Shown: positions 1-9,428, numbered from the stretch's first letter. The stretch: 64,000 nucleotides of DNA from Phycisphaerae bacterium (GCA_029858345.1 JAOUFG010000001.1:1-64000); one strand, 5' to 3'. Program-made: numbers and translations. The notes: generated from the letters alone by a model not told the origin.

Positions 1-28
1 CCGTTTGGTCAATCAGTTTTGCTGGCAT
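1..28 (-). CDS. 5' end of a gene cut by the window edge
   Basis: An ATG on the minus strand at 28 is preceded by AGGAGT with a 7-nt spacer, a strong ribosome binding site. The nine visible codons read MPAKLIDQT and then leave the window. The product cannot be identified from this. The gene is divergent from the prepilin at 145, so the 116 bp between them should hold two promoters. Confidence 0.5.
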
Positions 29-144
29 GGTAAGTACTCCTAAAAAAACAGTTAAACCATGCCACTGTTATCGGACAAATCCAAAAAGTTCCTTGAAATA
101 TAACACTATTTCAAGCGAACACCCTAATTGCAGAAGGATTTGAG

Positions 145-948
145 ATGAGGATGCTTCCTGAAAAATTGGAAGTTAAAGGGTTTACGCTCCTGGAACTGCT
201 GGTGGTCATCGCCGTCATCGTGGTGCTTCTGGCTGTGATTTTGCCAGCCCTGAACAGCGCCAAACTGTCTGCCAAACAGGTCATCTGTGCTTCACTGATG
301 AAGCAGTGGACACTGGCTACTTTAGCTTATACTGCCGATCATGATAATATTTTAACGCCTTTTGCCGACACCAGCGACTCAACCAACGGCTGTAACGCTC
401 TGGATCCTGAAACATATTATTACAATCGCTTAGCCCCCTATTTGACGGGAGAATATCGTGGGTATTGGGGTAAAGATTATGGGAAAAGTCGTCGTTGTCC
501 AATGTCAAAGGCCAACTGGGGAGAAAAATCCGTCTGGGTTGGCGTTTACTACAGTAGATTTTATCCCGAAAGAGCACCTTTTACTTACTTGGATAAATGG
601 GATGGTACCAACTTAACGAAAATGGCCGATCCTTTTAGAATAACATCTATCCATCTTCCTGCAAATTATTTGATGATGCTGGACGCACGACGGGATCAGG
701 TTTTTGAACCCCTTCAATGGCCTTGGGATACGGATTATGACGGGGATGGACAGAACGACTCTCGCGGCGGTGTTATTGCCGCAGGATTAGGCCCCTATAA
801 TTTCGCCCAGCCGAAAATCCATCGGGGCGGGTGCAACGTGGGGCTATTCGACGGGCATGTAGAATGGATTGCGTACAGGGACTTCTGGGAAATCGGGGCT
901 GACGGGTATCCGGTCCACCGGTACTGGTGGAACGACAACCATCCGTAA
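145..948 (+). CDS. H-X9-DG type prepilin-like protein
   Basis: This encodes a secreted or surface pseudopilin-like protein of 267 residues. The N-terminus is a class III prepilin signal: a short charged leader, then Gly12-Phe13 with FTLLELLVV and Glu at mature position +5, followed by a hydrophobic helix of about 20 residues. A prepilin peptidase should cut after Gly12. Near residue 226 a His is followed nine residues later by Asp-Gly, the H-X9-DG signature of prepilin-like proteins that are abundant in Planctomycetes and Lentisphaerae. The ATG at 145 follows AGAAGG at the right distance. The gene stands alone and converges on the sulfotransferase with a 10-bp gap. Its partner is presumably a type II secretion or type IV pilus-like machine. 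Cargo and function are unknown. Confidence 0.85.
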   Translation: MRMLPEKLEVKGFTLLELLVVIAVIVVLLAVILPALNSAKLSAKQVICASLMKQWTLATLAYTADHDNILTPFADTSDSTNGCNALDPETYYYNRLAPYLTGEYRGYWGKDYGKSRRCPMSKANWGEKSVWVGVYYSRFYPERAPFTYLDKWDGTNLTKMADPFRITSIHLPANYLMMLDARRDQVFEPLQWPWDTDYDGDGQNDSRGGVIAAGLGPYNFAQPKIHRGGCNVGLFDGHVEWIAYRDFWEIGADGYPVHRYWWNDNHP

Positions 949-958
949 ACCGGATTGC

Positions 959-1792
959 TTAAAACCCCCACTTTTCGACATTCACACCGTATTTTTCCTT
1001 CAATACTTTCATGTCGTCCTTTAGATGACCATAAACATATCTTCTTTTATCCTCAGACAACTTGAATTTTCGGGTTATTCTTTTACGAAAGACAAGTTTT
1101 GATAAATGTCCCTTAAAGCTTTTGGAAAATAACCCGGCAAAAGATTTAACGACAGGATATTGTTTATACACTTTCTCAATCGGCCGCGTAATCACAGTGC
1201 CTTCGCTTTTATTGTATACCTGTTCCAAATCCGAAAAGCGAAAACCGGCGTCAATATGAAGGTGTTCACAGACTTTCTTTAAGACCTCATCCGGCTTTCT
1301 TATCAGGTCGTCAAAATCGAGCAGTAAAAAATGATCGGGATCGAACCTGGAGTAATACTGGTCCAACTGATGGGCATACCGGGATACATCGATAATATGC
1401 CCGTGTTCGATGCGCTGCTGAAGTGAATCGCTCGTCCAGCGGGCAAAAGAATAGGTGTATTGTGAAACCAATCTGTCAATCGGATTGCGCATAACATAGA
1501 TATACTTCATTGAAACATCGTATTTTTGTGTAAAATCGAGAAGATTTTCGCTGGCCTGGGGAAAGGAAAAACATTTGGTGTAATTGACGGACGCCTCCAG
1601 AAGGACTTTTGTCTCAATATCTTCTGCGGGCCACAACTTTAAATAGTACTCAAGCCCCTTGCTGTAATGATGCACAAAGAAGCTGGGTTCTTTTTCTTTG
1701 CATGGAGAGATTTCCGGATGTTGAGCAAGGTAATGAAACAAACTGGTGGTCCCGGCTTTCATGGCTCCGAGAATAATACAAAACCGCATCAT
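959..1792 (-). CDS. PAPS-dependent sulfotransferase
   Basis: This is a predicted cytoplasmic sulfotransferase of 277 residues that would move a sulfuryl group from PAPS to a glycan or lipid hydroxyl. The 5'-phosphosulfate loop is GAMKAGTTSL at residues 9-18. The 3'-phosphate motif has Arg102 and Ser110 in RNPIDRLVS. Both are diagnostic of the Sulfotransfer_1-type fold. The start codon overlaps the stop of the upstream glycosyltransferase by 4 bp (ATGA), so the two are translationally coupled, and this is the last gene of the dxr-rseP-glycosyltransferase operon. The position suggests it sulfates the glycan built by the neighbouring transferases. The exact acceptor cannot be read from sequence. 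Confidence 0.85.
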   Translation of the reverse strand: MMRFCIILGAMKAGTTSLFHYLAQHPEISPCKEKEPSFFVHHYSKGLEYYLKLWPAEDIETKVLLEASVNYTKCFSFPQASENLLDFTQKYDVSMKYIYVMRNPIDRLVSQYTYSFARWTSDSLQQRIEHGHIIDVSRYAHQLDQYYSRFDPDHFLLLDFDDLIRKPDEVLKKVCEHLHIDAGFRFSDLEQVYNKSEGTVITRPIEKVYKQYPVVKSFAGLFSKSFKGHLSKLVFRKRITRKFKLSEDKRRYVYGHLKDDMKVLKEKYGVNVEKWGF

Positions 1793-2802
1793 CTCCCCCC
1801 CTTTGGCGGGCGACGGGTTACCCGGCGGCGTAATTTCAGAACACGAATAACCTTTGACAGCAGATGCAGTACCCGTACGGTCAATGAAGGAAAGACCGTT
1901 AAGCCATAGACAGCCACGCGATAGCCGGCGGAGAACAATTCCGGAAACCGATTCAGCAGTTGGCGTATCTCGTCTTTATTCCCGGAAAAAAGCATCCCCC
2001 GAATCCAGAGACGCATCGTAAACGCCGCAGCTGGCTTAAATTGATCAAGCATTCCCTGCTGACAAGCTAATCCATAGTGTCTCTGGATAAAAGCGGCATG
2101 GGATTGTTTATGACCATGTAATAGTTGCCCGCTTTGTGGATTATCAAAATGATAAATGGCCAGAGGTTCGGCAATAAAGCCAACTTTGGGATGCAAATAG
2201 GCCACTCTTAGCCATGTATCAATGTCTTCAGCGATTTTTTGTCCCACAGGAAACAAACCCGCCTTAATGAGAACATCACGACGTACCATCTGCACATCCG
2301 AACACCCCCATAATGAATATCGCCACGCTGTAAAGTAGGAATCAAAATAGTCGTTATCTTTTAAAAGTTTTCTGATTTTTTGCGGAGGATATTGAGGGGC
2401 GCGGCGGTTTTCATCACACAGACACTCATCATAGTTTCCGGTGGTCCAGACCAGTTCGGGGTGTTTCTTCAGATTAGCCGTTTGCAGCTCGATCTTCCGC
2501 GGCAGCCATTCGTCGTCGGCGTCGAGAAAGGCGACCCAGTCGCCGGTTGCGGCGAGAACGCCCGTATTGCGGGCGGCGCTGACGCCGGCATTGGGCTGGG
2601 ATATCAGTTTGACTTTGTCGCCGTAGGAGCGGACGATGTCGGCGGTTTTGTCACTGGAGCCGTCATCAATAACAATGATCTCATCGACCGGTCGTGTCTG
2701 CGCCAGAACACTGTCAATCGCGCGGGCGATATACTTTTCCGCATTGTACGCCGGAATGACCGCACTGATTGTTATAGAGTTTGCTGTGTTTTTACTGTCC
2801 AT
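1789..2802 (-). CDS. Family 2 glycosyltransferase
   Basis: This is a GT-A fold inverting glycosyltransferase of 337 residues. The N-terminal nucleotide-sugar region has VIPAYN at 15-20, the DDGS motif at 46-49 and the metal-binding DAD at 94-96 in FLDADDEW. The C-terminal half contains an ED-I-D-W segment typical of acceptor-side residues in this family. The first 130 residues closely resemble those of the two other family-2 transferases in the operon, while the C-terminal half has diverged, which suggests duplication with a change of acceptor. It lies 8 bp downstream of the family-4 transferase and overlaps the sulfotransferase by 4 bp. The donor sugar is unknown. Confidence 0.88.
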   Translation of the reverse strand: MDSKNTANSITISAVIPAYNAEKYIARAIDSVLAQTRPVDEIIVIDDGSSDKTADIVRSYGDKVKLISQPNAGVSAARNTGVLAATGDWVAFLDADDEWLPRKIELQTANLKKHPELVWTTGNYDECLCDENRRAPQYPPQKIRKLLKDNDYFDSYFTAWRYSLWGCSDVQMVRRDVLIKAGLFPVGQKIAEDIDTWLRVAYLHPKVGFIAEPLAIYHFDNPQSGQLLHGHKQSHAAFIQRHYGLACQQGMLDQFKPAAAFTMRLWIRGMLFSGNKDEIRQLLNRFPELFSAGYRVAVYGLTVFPSLTVRVLHLLSKVIRVLKLRRRVTRRPPKGGR

Positions 2803-2810
2803 ACAGCCCC

Positions 2811-4028
2811 TTAACCGACAACTTTTGATACAATATCACGAATTGACTTCCCGATCACATCCCACGAATATTTTTCCTGAAAGAGCTTCCATCCTGCCTC
2901 GGCCAACGACTTCCCTTGCTCCGGTAGGTTCGACAGGTCAAGACAGCATTTGGCAAACTCGTCGGGACTTTCTGTCACCAACAGATGTTCACGATGCGTC
3001 CCCTGTATCCCATACGCACCGACAGGCGTTGCGATAACAGGACATTTCTTACTGAAAGCATCCAGTATCTTGATCCGCGTACCACCGCCATAGGGAATGG
3101 GAACAACAATCGCGGACCAACTTTGCATTTCCTCGGTCGTATCTTCGACATATCCGAGATACTCGAAACCATCGGCTTTTACATAATACTTTTCCGGCGG
3201 CAGCGAGCCGATAATTCGCAAACGCATCTCAGGTTTCTGCTGGCGAATGATCGGCCAGACCGCATCACGAAACCAGATGAGACCATCACGGTTAGGCCCA
3301 TAAGATAACAATCCAATAAAACCTATTCTTAATGGATCCGGTTCTGTCCACTCCGGAGGTGTATCGGGCTGGATGTAACCATTTGGAATAATACAGGTTT
3401 CATCGCCGCCATTTAAATATGCCTTATCTTCTTCACTGCAAACAACGATTCGTTTATATTGCTTAAAAACAGATCGTTCAAGCTTATTCCACTTATATGC
3501 CCGAATCTTTGCGGAAAGTCTTAAACGCAATGTCGGCTGCACCTGAGCCAGTTGTTTATATTTGAACTGATTTAAATCATCCAGATCCATTACAGAATTG
3601 GATAATTGATTGATATCGAATGGCTCGGAAGCCCCAAGAGTATGAAACCAAACGATGTCATGTTTTTTTACAAGCTCCATGAAAAACGCCTGGTCCGATT
3701 GACTGGCCTGAATCCCACGGCTTCGGGGCCAATGCATATGCCATTTCAGAAAAAAGTTACCTAAAGAAAAAGGGTATTCACAATAGGGCTTTAAATGAAC
3801 CTGATGAAATTGTTCAAACTCTTTTTGGCACAGCAAAACCGAATCCTGATGAAACGCCTGTGAAGCTGCAAGCATCGTGACCTGACCATATTTTTTCAGC
3901 TGCCGGCAGGTATTCAACGCTCGAATCATACATCCGGCATGAGGGGGAGCAGTCAATGCTCTTGTCACATAGAGTATTCGTTTGTCTTTTGTGTCATCAG
4001 TCATCACATTAATAATTTGATTTATCAA
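2811..4028 (-). CDS. Family 4 glycosyltransferase (GT-B)
   Basis: This is a retaining GT-B glycosyltransferase of up to 405 residues. The N-terminal half begins with ILYVTRALTAPPHAG and the middle carries IGFIGLLSYGPNRDG, the usual start of the C-terminal Rossmann domain. The donor-binding loop near residue 330 reads GGGTRIKILDAFSKK, equivalent to the GxxxKxxEAxAxGxP motif with Asp in place of the usual Glu. The start is uncertain. A TTG at 4028 overlaps the upstream stop by 4 bp, and GTG 4007 and ATG 4004 follow in frame with no clear Shine-Dalgarno for any of them. It sits between family-2 transferases in one operon and probably adds one sugar of the same oligosaccharide. Confidence 0.85.
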   Translation of the reverse strand: MINQIINVMTDDTKDKRILYVTRALTAPPHAGCMIRALNTCRQLKKYGQVTMLAASQAFHQDSVLLCQKEFEQFHQVHLKPYCEYPFSLGNFFLKWHMHWPRSRGIQASQSDQAFFMELVKKHDIVWFHTLGASEPFDINQLSNSVMDLDDLNQFKYKQLAQVQPTLRLRLSAKIRAYKWNKLERSVFKQYKRIVVCSEEDKAYLNGGDETCIIPNGYIQPDTPPEWTEPDPLRIGFIGLLSYGPNRDGLIWFRDAVWPIIRQQKPEMRLRIIGSLPPEKYYVKADGFEYLGYVEDTTEEMQSWSAIVVPIPYGGGTRIKILDAFSKKCPVIATPVGAYGIQGTHREHLLVTESPDEFAKCCLDLSNLPEQGKSLAEAGWKLFQEKYSWDVIGKSIRDIVSKVVG

Positions 4029-4975
4029 CGGTTCCGGATTTGTTTTTTAATTTTTTCTTTGGCGTTCCAAAGGGGCGGACAGAAAGAACCGACATAACAG
4101 GAGGCGCGGAAACTGGGTTTCAGCAAGTCGCCGTACTGTTGAATCAAACGTCGAATACCGGTGCCATTGTTATTCGTCATCAGAATTCGCATCCAGTAAC
4201 TGAGCAAAATACCTGCACACGGCCGAAACGCCTCCGCTCTGTCGGCTTTTTGTGCAAGTTCAAAATGCCGGTCCAGAAACTCCTCAATCAACATCCAATC
4301 CGTATGGATCTTGACAATGCTGTTTTCCACGCCCAGATGATACACCGCCAACGGCTCAAAGATAAATCCAAACCGCGGCTGGATATACGCAATGCGAAAC
4401 CACATATCAATGTCATTCATGCGTTTCTGCCCCGGCAAAAACAGCCCCGCCGCGACAAGTAAATCTTTACGAATCAGCATCGAGCCCGTATGTCCGCTGC
4501 CTCCCGCTGAATAGGTTGCCAGATAATCGTCAAAGATTTCGTCGGATTCGGCCTGCGCTCTCAATTGCACACTTTTGGCCTCGGACAAACTCCGTATGTG
4601 CTCATGGCCCTTCTCACAATGACAGCGATAGTAGTTGCCGGTGGTCCATTTCAGGTCAGGATGTCGCGCCAGGTGTTCGGACTGTAAGTAGAGCTTTTCC
4701 GGCAGCCATTCATCATCGCAGTCCAGAAGCGAGATCCACTCTCCGGTTGCGGCCTCAATGCCAACGTTACGGGCGACGCTGACGCCGGCGTTTTCCTGTC
4801 GGATCAGAGTTGTTTTTTCGCCATATGAACGCACAACCTCGGCGGTAGCATCGGTCGAACCGTCGTCAACAACAATTACCTCGTCGGCCGGACGCGTTTG
4901 CGCCAAAACGCTGTCTATCGCCCGTGCGATATGTTTTTCGGCATTGTAGGCCGGTATGACGGCACTGATTTTCAT
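4025..4975 (-). CDS. Family 2 glycosyltransferase
   Basis: This is a GT-A glycosyltransferase of 316 residues if read from ATG 4975. That start overlaps the TGA of the upstream gene (ATGA) and aligns with the MKIS start of the neighbouring paralog. An ATG at 4999 would add eight lysine-rich residues. Motifs are AVIPAYNAEK at 5-14, DDGSTD at 37-42 and the DCD metal site at 85-87. It shares a near-identical first 120 residues with the next gene and has a different C-terminal acceptor half, including HTGSMLIRKDLLV and the acidic N-DIDMWFR segment. It is coupled to genes on both sides in the rseP-glycosyltransferase-sulfotransferase operon. Confidence 0.88.
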   Translation of the reverse strand: MKISAVIPAYNAEKHIARAIDSVLAQTRPADEVIVVDDGSTDATAEVVRSYGEKTTLIRQENAGVSVARNVGIEAATGEWISLLDCDDEWLPEKLYLQSEHLARHPDLKWTTGNYYRCHCEKGHEHIRSLSEAKSVQLRAQAESDEIFDDYLATYSAGGSGHTGSMLIRKDLLVAAGLFLPGQKRMNDIDMWFRIAYIQPRFGFIFEPLAVYHLGVENSIVKIHTDWMLIEEFLDRHFELAQKADRAEAFRPCAGILLSYWMRILMTNNNGTGIRRLIQQYGDLLKPSFRASCYVGSFCPPLWNAKEKIKKQIRNR

Positions 4976-5919
4976 CGTTTTCTTTTTTCCTTTAGCCAAT
5001 GGACCGTCTTAGCAATCATCGGCCCGAAAAAGGGAATCGCCAAGCGAAATTGCATCTCCCTGCAAAACCGTCCTGGCAGATAAACATTAAATAGATCCAT
5101 TAACTTCGCCACATCTTTTCGACGGCGCTGCTTTTCAAATTGACGAATCCGAGCCTGAACCATCTGCGCGATACAGGGGCGGAAAGCTTCGTCACGGTTA
5201 TATTTTATTGAAAGTTCCTCGTGGCGACGTACCAAATCAATCATGAAATCGGCGCTGTCATTGATCTTCGTTGAACTGCCGACCGTATCAAGATGATAAA
5301 TCGCCAGCGGTTCCGGCACATAGCCGACTCGGGGAAACTGGTAGGCAACACGAAACCACAGGTCGGTATCCTGTGCCCGCTTCATGCCGGGCTTAAACAG
5401 ACCAACCGAATCAAATACGGACCGATGAATCATGAGCGTACAGGTCCAGGCGTAAGCGTAGTTGACATAACTCTGCAAATAATCCTCAAAATACTCCCGC
5501 CCCTTAAGCAACATACTAATCTTTCCGGACATGTGTGCCAGTTGCAACCGATCAGAGCTGGACAGTTTTTGATGAAAATTTGCATACGTCCATTTCAGGT
5601 CGGGATTGCGGCTTAGGTGTTCGGATTGGAGTTTGAGTTTTTCGGGAAGCCATTCATCGTCAGAATCCAAAAAGGCAATCCAATCGCCCGAGGCACGCTC
5701 AATGCCCTTATTTCGCGCGACGCTGACGCCGGCGTTTGGCTGCTGAATCAAGATGACCTTGTCGCCGAATGAACGCACCACCTCTGCTGTGGCATCCGTC
5801 GAACCGTCATCAACAACGATGATCTCCTCGGCCGGCCGGGTCTGCGCCAGCACGCTTTCAATCGCCCGTGCGATATGTTTTTCGGCATTGTAGACCGGGA
5901 TGACCACACTGATTTTCAT
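4972..5919 (-). CDS. Family 2 glycosyltransferase
   Basis: This is a GT-A glycosyltransferase of 315 residues with VVIPVYNAEK at 5-14, DDGSTD at 37-42 and the DSD metal site at 85-87. The acceptor half has AQDTDLWFRVAY. It is the first of the glycosyltransferases after rseP, separated from it by only 20 bp. The three family-2 proteins here share the same donor half, so they may use similar nucleotide sugars with different acceptors. The C-terminal tail contains a basic run (RQFEKQRRRKD) and then a hydrophobic stretch that may touch the membrane. Specific linkage cannot be predicted. Confidence 0.88.
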   Translation of the reverse strand: MKISVVIPVYNAEKHIARAIESVLAQTRPAEEIIVVDDGSTDATAEVVRSFGDKVILIQQPNAGVSVARNKGIERASGDWIAFLDSDDEWLPEKLKLQSEHLSRNPDLKWTYANFHQKLSSSDRLQLAHMSGKISMLLKGREYFEDYLQSYVNYAYAWTCTLMIHRSVFDSVGLFKPGMKRAQDTDLWFRVAYQFPRVGYVPEPLAIYHLDTVGSSTKINDSADFMIDLVRRHEELSIKYNRDEAFRPCIAQMVQARIRQFEKQRRRKDVAKLMDLFNVYLPGRFCREMQFRLAIPFFGPMIAKTVHWLKEKRKR

Positions 5920-5939
5920 TCACATACTTCCGGCGAATT

Positions 5940-8108
5940 TTATGGACTGAAGAATATACGGATTATATCGAAATACGTAACCACCAGCACCAACCCCAGC
6001 AGCAATGCCAAACCGATATACATAATCGGCACCAGGATTTTCTCATGGACCGGTTTGCCGGTGATTTTTTCGATGATCAAAAAGACAATATGTCCGCCAT
6101 CGAGAACCGGCAGCGGCAGCAGATTCATTACGGCCAAGCAGGAACTGATCAGGCCGAGGAAATAGAAATAATATGCCGCCGTTGTTCCGGCGAACTGGTA
6201 GGTCATCGAAATAATACCCACCGGACCGCTTAATGCCTTCACCGGAACCGAGCCCTGGAACAAGCGAAGCAAGGTCACATAGCTGCGCAGAACAAACTGC
6301 CATGCCTTTTTGACACCCATTTTGGTTGCTTGAACAGGATTGGAATACTTGAACTCGGTCGTCAGGTCGTCAAATGGTACACCCACCAGAATTTGGGCCT
6401 GAGCATGAACGGGTTCATGCTCAAGAACCACAAGAGCGGTTCCGCCGGCCCGGCCGTCATGGACATAGTCAATGCTGACTTTTTGGCCAGCATTGTTTTG
6501 CAGCAATGTCGCAATCTCATAAAAATTACTGACCGGCTGACCGTCCACCGCCACGATCGAAGCTCCCGCCGAGACATCCGGAATCACCGTATGACCGGAC
6601 ACCGAAATTACTTGTGACACAACGTTACTGTCCATATCCAACTCGGGGCTGAACCCAACCATGACACGCTCGCTGCCAACACCGGTTTTGGGATGAACCA
6701 TCAGATCCACGCGTTGCTCAACACCGGAGTCATTTTTCCGAAGAACACTTACCGGCAGATCCTTATCTTTGTGTTGATTCGTCAACTCACGAAGCTGCTT
6801 GTAGTTAGGAAACTCAACATCCCCGACTTTCACAATGACATCGCCCTCCTTCAGCAAGTCACTGATAAATGCCCTCGGCGTCCGGCGTAAAACAGCGGTT
6901 CGGAACCATTTCACAAAATGCTGCACGCGACCGGGCTGCGAAACCGCCGCAACTTTTAACCGCGGCACCAACGAGGAAAAATGCGCCAAATCGTGCTCAT
7001 TTCGGAAATTCTCAACCACCGGGCCTACGAAGACAGGAAAGCTGACATCCACCATCGTTTCCTGTTCACCATCCGGCGGCCAGTGCCTCAGAACTCTCAA
7101 AGTGACCTCTTTTTGGAATGTTCGAGATTCCAACTGTGCATATTCGAACGGTGTCTGTACCGACTGCCCATTCAACGCTTTGACTTCATCACCGGGACGC
7201 AGGCCGGTATTTGCATACAGTTTTTCAATTTCATTCGGATCGCGAATGAGTTCGGGAATCTTCAATGTTGATCCCGGAGATATTCCCGTATAACGCAATT
7301 TCGATTCGTCTCCATCGGGCCTGTCTGCAATCACTTCAAACGTCTCTTCTGTTCCATCGGCATGCTGAACCACAAAAGAAATCGGCTCGCCCGGTTCCGA
7401 CAACGCCGGCGCCAGAATGACCGATTCAAAATCGATAAACCGCTTTCCGTTGACTTCAACAATATTGTCGCCCTCTTTGAGACCCGCATCATAGGCAGGT
7501 GAATTATGGATGATATGCCCTACGACTGCGGGCTTGAGGTCGATGCCGTTGGTAAAAAGAATCATAAAAATAATGACCGCACCGATGGCATTAAAAACAA
7601 CGCCAGCGGCCACAGTCGCAATCCGCACACTGATGGGGCGATTTGAATAGGAGCGGGGGTCCTCGCTGGCGTCGGCCGCGCCGGTATCGGACTGGCCGAG
7701 CATTTTGACAAATCCGCCTATCGGCAACAGGGCAATCTGGTATTCGGTTTCATTGTCGCCCTCTTCGACCTGCTGGGGCTCGCCGATTTTCGGAAGCACA
7801 CGCACGCGCCAACCCTCTTTGAGTTTACGAATGCCCAGCACTATCGGCCCCATGCCGATGGAAAAGGCCTCGACCTTGATGCCGCCGAGTTTGGCCACAA
7901 TAAAATGCCCGAATTCGTGAATCATGATGATGCCGCCAAAGCCCAGAAGAACCGCTATCACGCGGAGGGCCGGTCGGGGGTTCTGGAATCCCCACAGTGC
8001 CGCGAAACATAAAATCGCGGCAAAGATAATCAGTTGCCTCGTTTGGTCCTTTGGAGATGTCTGCTGTTGTGTCGAATCCTGCTGTTCTGTCTTTTCCTGC
8101 TCTGTCAT
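5940..8108 (-). CDS. rseP: RseP-family site-2 protease with four PDZ-like segments
   Basis: This is an inner-membrane zinc metalloprotease that cuts transmembrane segments, as RseP does with anti-sigma factor RseA in E. coli. The active-site helix has HEFGH at residues 64-68 and the third zinc ligand lies in the LDG motif near 669-671, both in membrane helices. At 722 residues it is much longer than the usual 420-450. The extra length lies between the catalytic helices, where four PDZ-like segments can be seen at about 190-262, 275-345, 410-470 and 498-560. Each has a hydrophobic loop followed by GD-I-V-VNG or a similar motif. dxr ends 2 bp upstream, a common pairing of dxr and rseP in bacteria. 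Unusually, glycosyltransferase genes follow directly in the same operon. Confidence 0.93.
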   Translation of the reverse strand: MTEQEKTEQQDSTQQQTSPKDQTRQLIIFAAILCFAALWGFQNPRPALRVIAVLLGFGGIIMIHEFGHFIVAKLGGIKVEAFSIGMGPIVLGIRKLKEGWRVRVLPKIGEPQQVEEGDNETEYQIALLPIGGFVKMLGQSDTGAADASEDPRSYSNRPISVRIATVAAGVVFNAIGAVIIFMILFTNGIDLKPAVVGHIIHNSPAYDAGLKEGDNIVEVNGKRFIDFESVILAPALSEPGEPISFVVQHADGTEETFEVIADRPDGDESKLRYTGISPGSTLKIPELIRDPNEIEKLYANTGLRPGDEVKALNGQSVQTPFEYAQLESRTFQKEVTLRVLRHWPPDGEQETMVDVSFPVFVGPVVENFRNEHDLAHFSSLVPRLKVAAVSQPGRVQHFVKWFRTAVLRRTPRAFISDLLKEGDVIVKVGDVEFPNYKQLRELTNQHKDKDLPVSVLRKNDSGVEQRVDLMVHPKTGVGSERVMVGFSPELDMDSNVVSQVISVSGHTVIPDVSAGASIVAVDGQPVSNFYEIATLLQNNAGQKVSIDYVHDGRAGGTALVVLEHEPVHAQAQILVGVPFDDLTTEFKYSNPVQATKMGVKKAWQFVLRSYVTLLRLFQGSVPVKALSGPVGIISMTYQFAGTTAAYYFYFLGLISSCLAVMNLLPLPVLDGGHIVFLIIEKITGKPVHEKILVPIMYIGLALLLGLVLVVTYFDIIRIFFSP

Positions 8109-8110
8109 AT

Positions 8111-9307
8111 TTACCTCTGTGTTATCTGTTTTTCGTTCATAACGGCTGTACCGCGATCAAGGCGGGCCGCAACGTGTCGCCGTGCCCATGCATCGATCTC
8201 TAACAGTTCTTCCAATGTCAGATGGGCCTGGCTCGAATGGGCATTCAGGCAACCGTCGATCAGTTCTACAATTCGGCCGAAGCGAATCCGGCCATTCAAA
8301 AACGCTTCCACGGCCGCTTCGTTGGCGGCGTTAAAAACGACCGGCGCCGAGCCGGATGTTTTGGCAACTTCAAAACCCAATGCCAGTGCCCTGAAATGGT
8401 TGAGGTCCGGCGTCTGGAAATTCAACTGGCCCAGTTTATGAAGTTGGAGACCCTCGGAAATGCCCTTTCGCCGCTGCGGGTAGGTCAGGGCGTACTGAAT
8501 CGGTACTTTCATATCCGGCGTGCCGAGTTGGGCGATGACGGAGCCGTCGATAAATTCGACCATGGAATGCACCACGGACTCCGGGTGGATGAGGACGTCG
8601 ATCTTGTCGACCGGCAAATCGAATAGCCAGAGAGCTTCGATGATTTCCAACGCCTTGTTCATCATGGTTGCCGAATCAATGGTAATCTTCGGCCCCATGT
8701 TCCATGTGGGATGATTCAGGGCCTGTTGGACGGTGGCATTGTTCATCGCTTCGAGCGTGGCGTTTCTGAACGGCCCGCCGGAAGCGGTCAGGATGATCTT
8801 TCGCACTTCGTTTGGGCTGCCGGCCTGCATGGCCTGAAAAACGGCGGAGTGTTCGCTGTCGATGGGCAGTAATCTGGCCCCGCTTTGACGGGCCGCGGCA
8901 GTCAATAACTCCCCGGCGATCACCAGCGGTTCCTTGTTGGCAATGGCGACGATTTTGCCGGCTTGTGCGGCCGCCAGTGCCGCCGGAAGCCCCGCGGCGC
9001 CCACGACCGCGCAGACGATGATATCCGCCTCATCTAACGCAGCCAGTTCAACCAAACTGTCCGGGCCCGATAATACCGAACCCGAATAGCCGGAAAATGT
9101 CTTTTCGCGGGTGTGCATTGAAGTCGTATCTGTAATGGCGATATATCGGGGCTTGTACTTTTCGGCCTGCTCGGCCAGCCGGTCCAGCTTGGTGTGGGCA
9201 CTGAGTGCAATGACTTCGTACTCGGCACCCAGCGCATCAATGACCTGCAGCGCATTGCGCCCGATGGACCCCGTCGAACCTAAAATGACCACTTTTTTAC
9301 TCATCAT
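8111..9307 (-). CDS. dxr: 1-deoxy-D-xylulose 5-phosphate reductoisomerase
   Basis: This enzyme of the MEP isoprenoid pathway turns DXP into 2-C-methyl-D-erythritol 4-phosphate with NADPH and a divalent metal. The 398-residue length is standard. The NADPH loop is GSTGSIG at 10-16. The metal and substrate region has ANKEPLV, LLPIDSEHSA, and the conserved ASGGPF and MGPKITIDSATMMNK segments, with HPESVVHSMVEF further on. Two ATGs at 9307 and 9304 are both possible starts. It is the first gene of the minus-strand operon, with a 121-bp gap to the secretion operon upstream and rseP 2 bp downstream. Isoprenoid supply may be tied to polyprenyl carriers used by the following glycosyltransferases. That link is inference. 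Confidence 0.97.
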   Translation of the reverse strand: MMSKKVVILGSTGSIGRNALQVIDALGAEYEVIALSAHTKLDRLAEQAEKYKPRYIAITDTTSMHTREKTFSGYSGSVLSGPDSLVELAALDEADIIVCAVVGAAGLPAALAAAQAGKIVAIANKEPLVIAGELLTAAARQSGARLLPIDSEHSAVFQAMQAGSPNEVRKIILTASGGPFRNATLEAMNNATVQQALNHPTWNMGPKITIDSATMMNKALEIIEALWLFDLPVDKIDVLIHPESVVHSMVEFIDGSVIAQLGTPDMKVPIQYALTYPQRRKGISEGLQLHKLGQLNFQTPDLNHFRALALGFEVAKTSGSAPVVFNAANEAAVEAFLNGRIRFGRIVELIDGCLNAHSSQAHLTLEELLEIDAWARRHVAARLDRGTAVMNEKQITQR

Positions 9308-9428
9308 CAGCGAAATAGTATCCCAGAAAACAGGTCAAACGTCAAGAAAACATACCGGAAGCGGATTTTTGGAACAGAAACCCCTGCTTTGAGTCGATCT
9401 TCTTTATTTGGAATGGTTTGTCAGCCCG

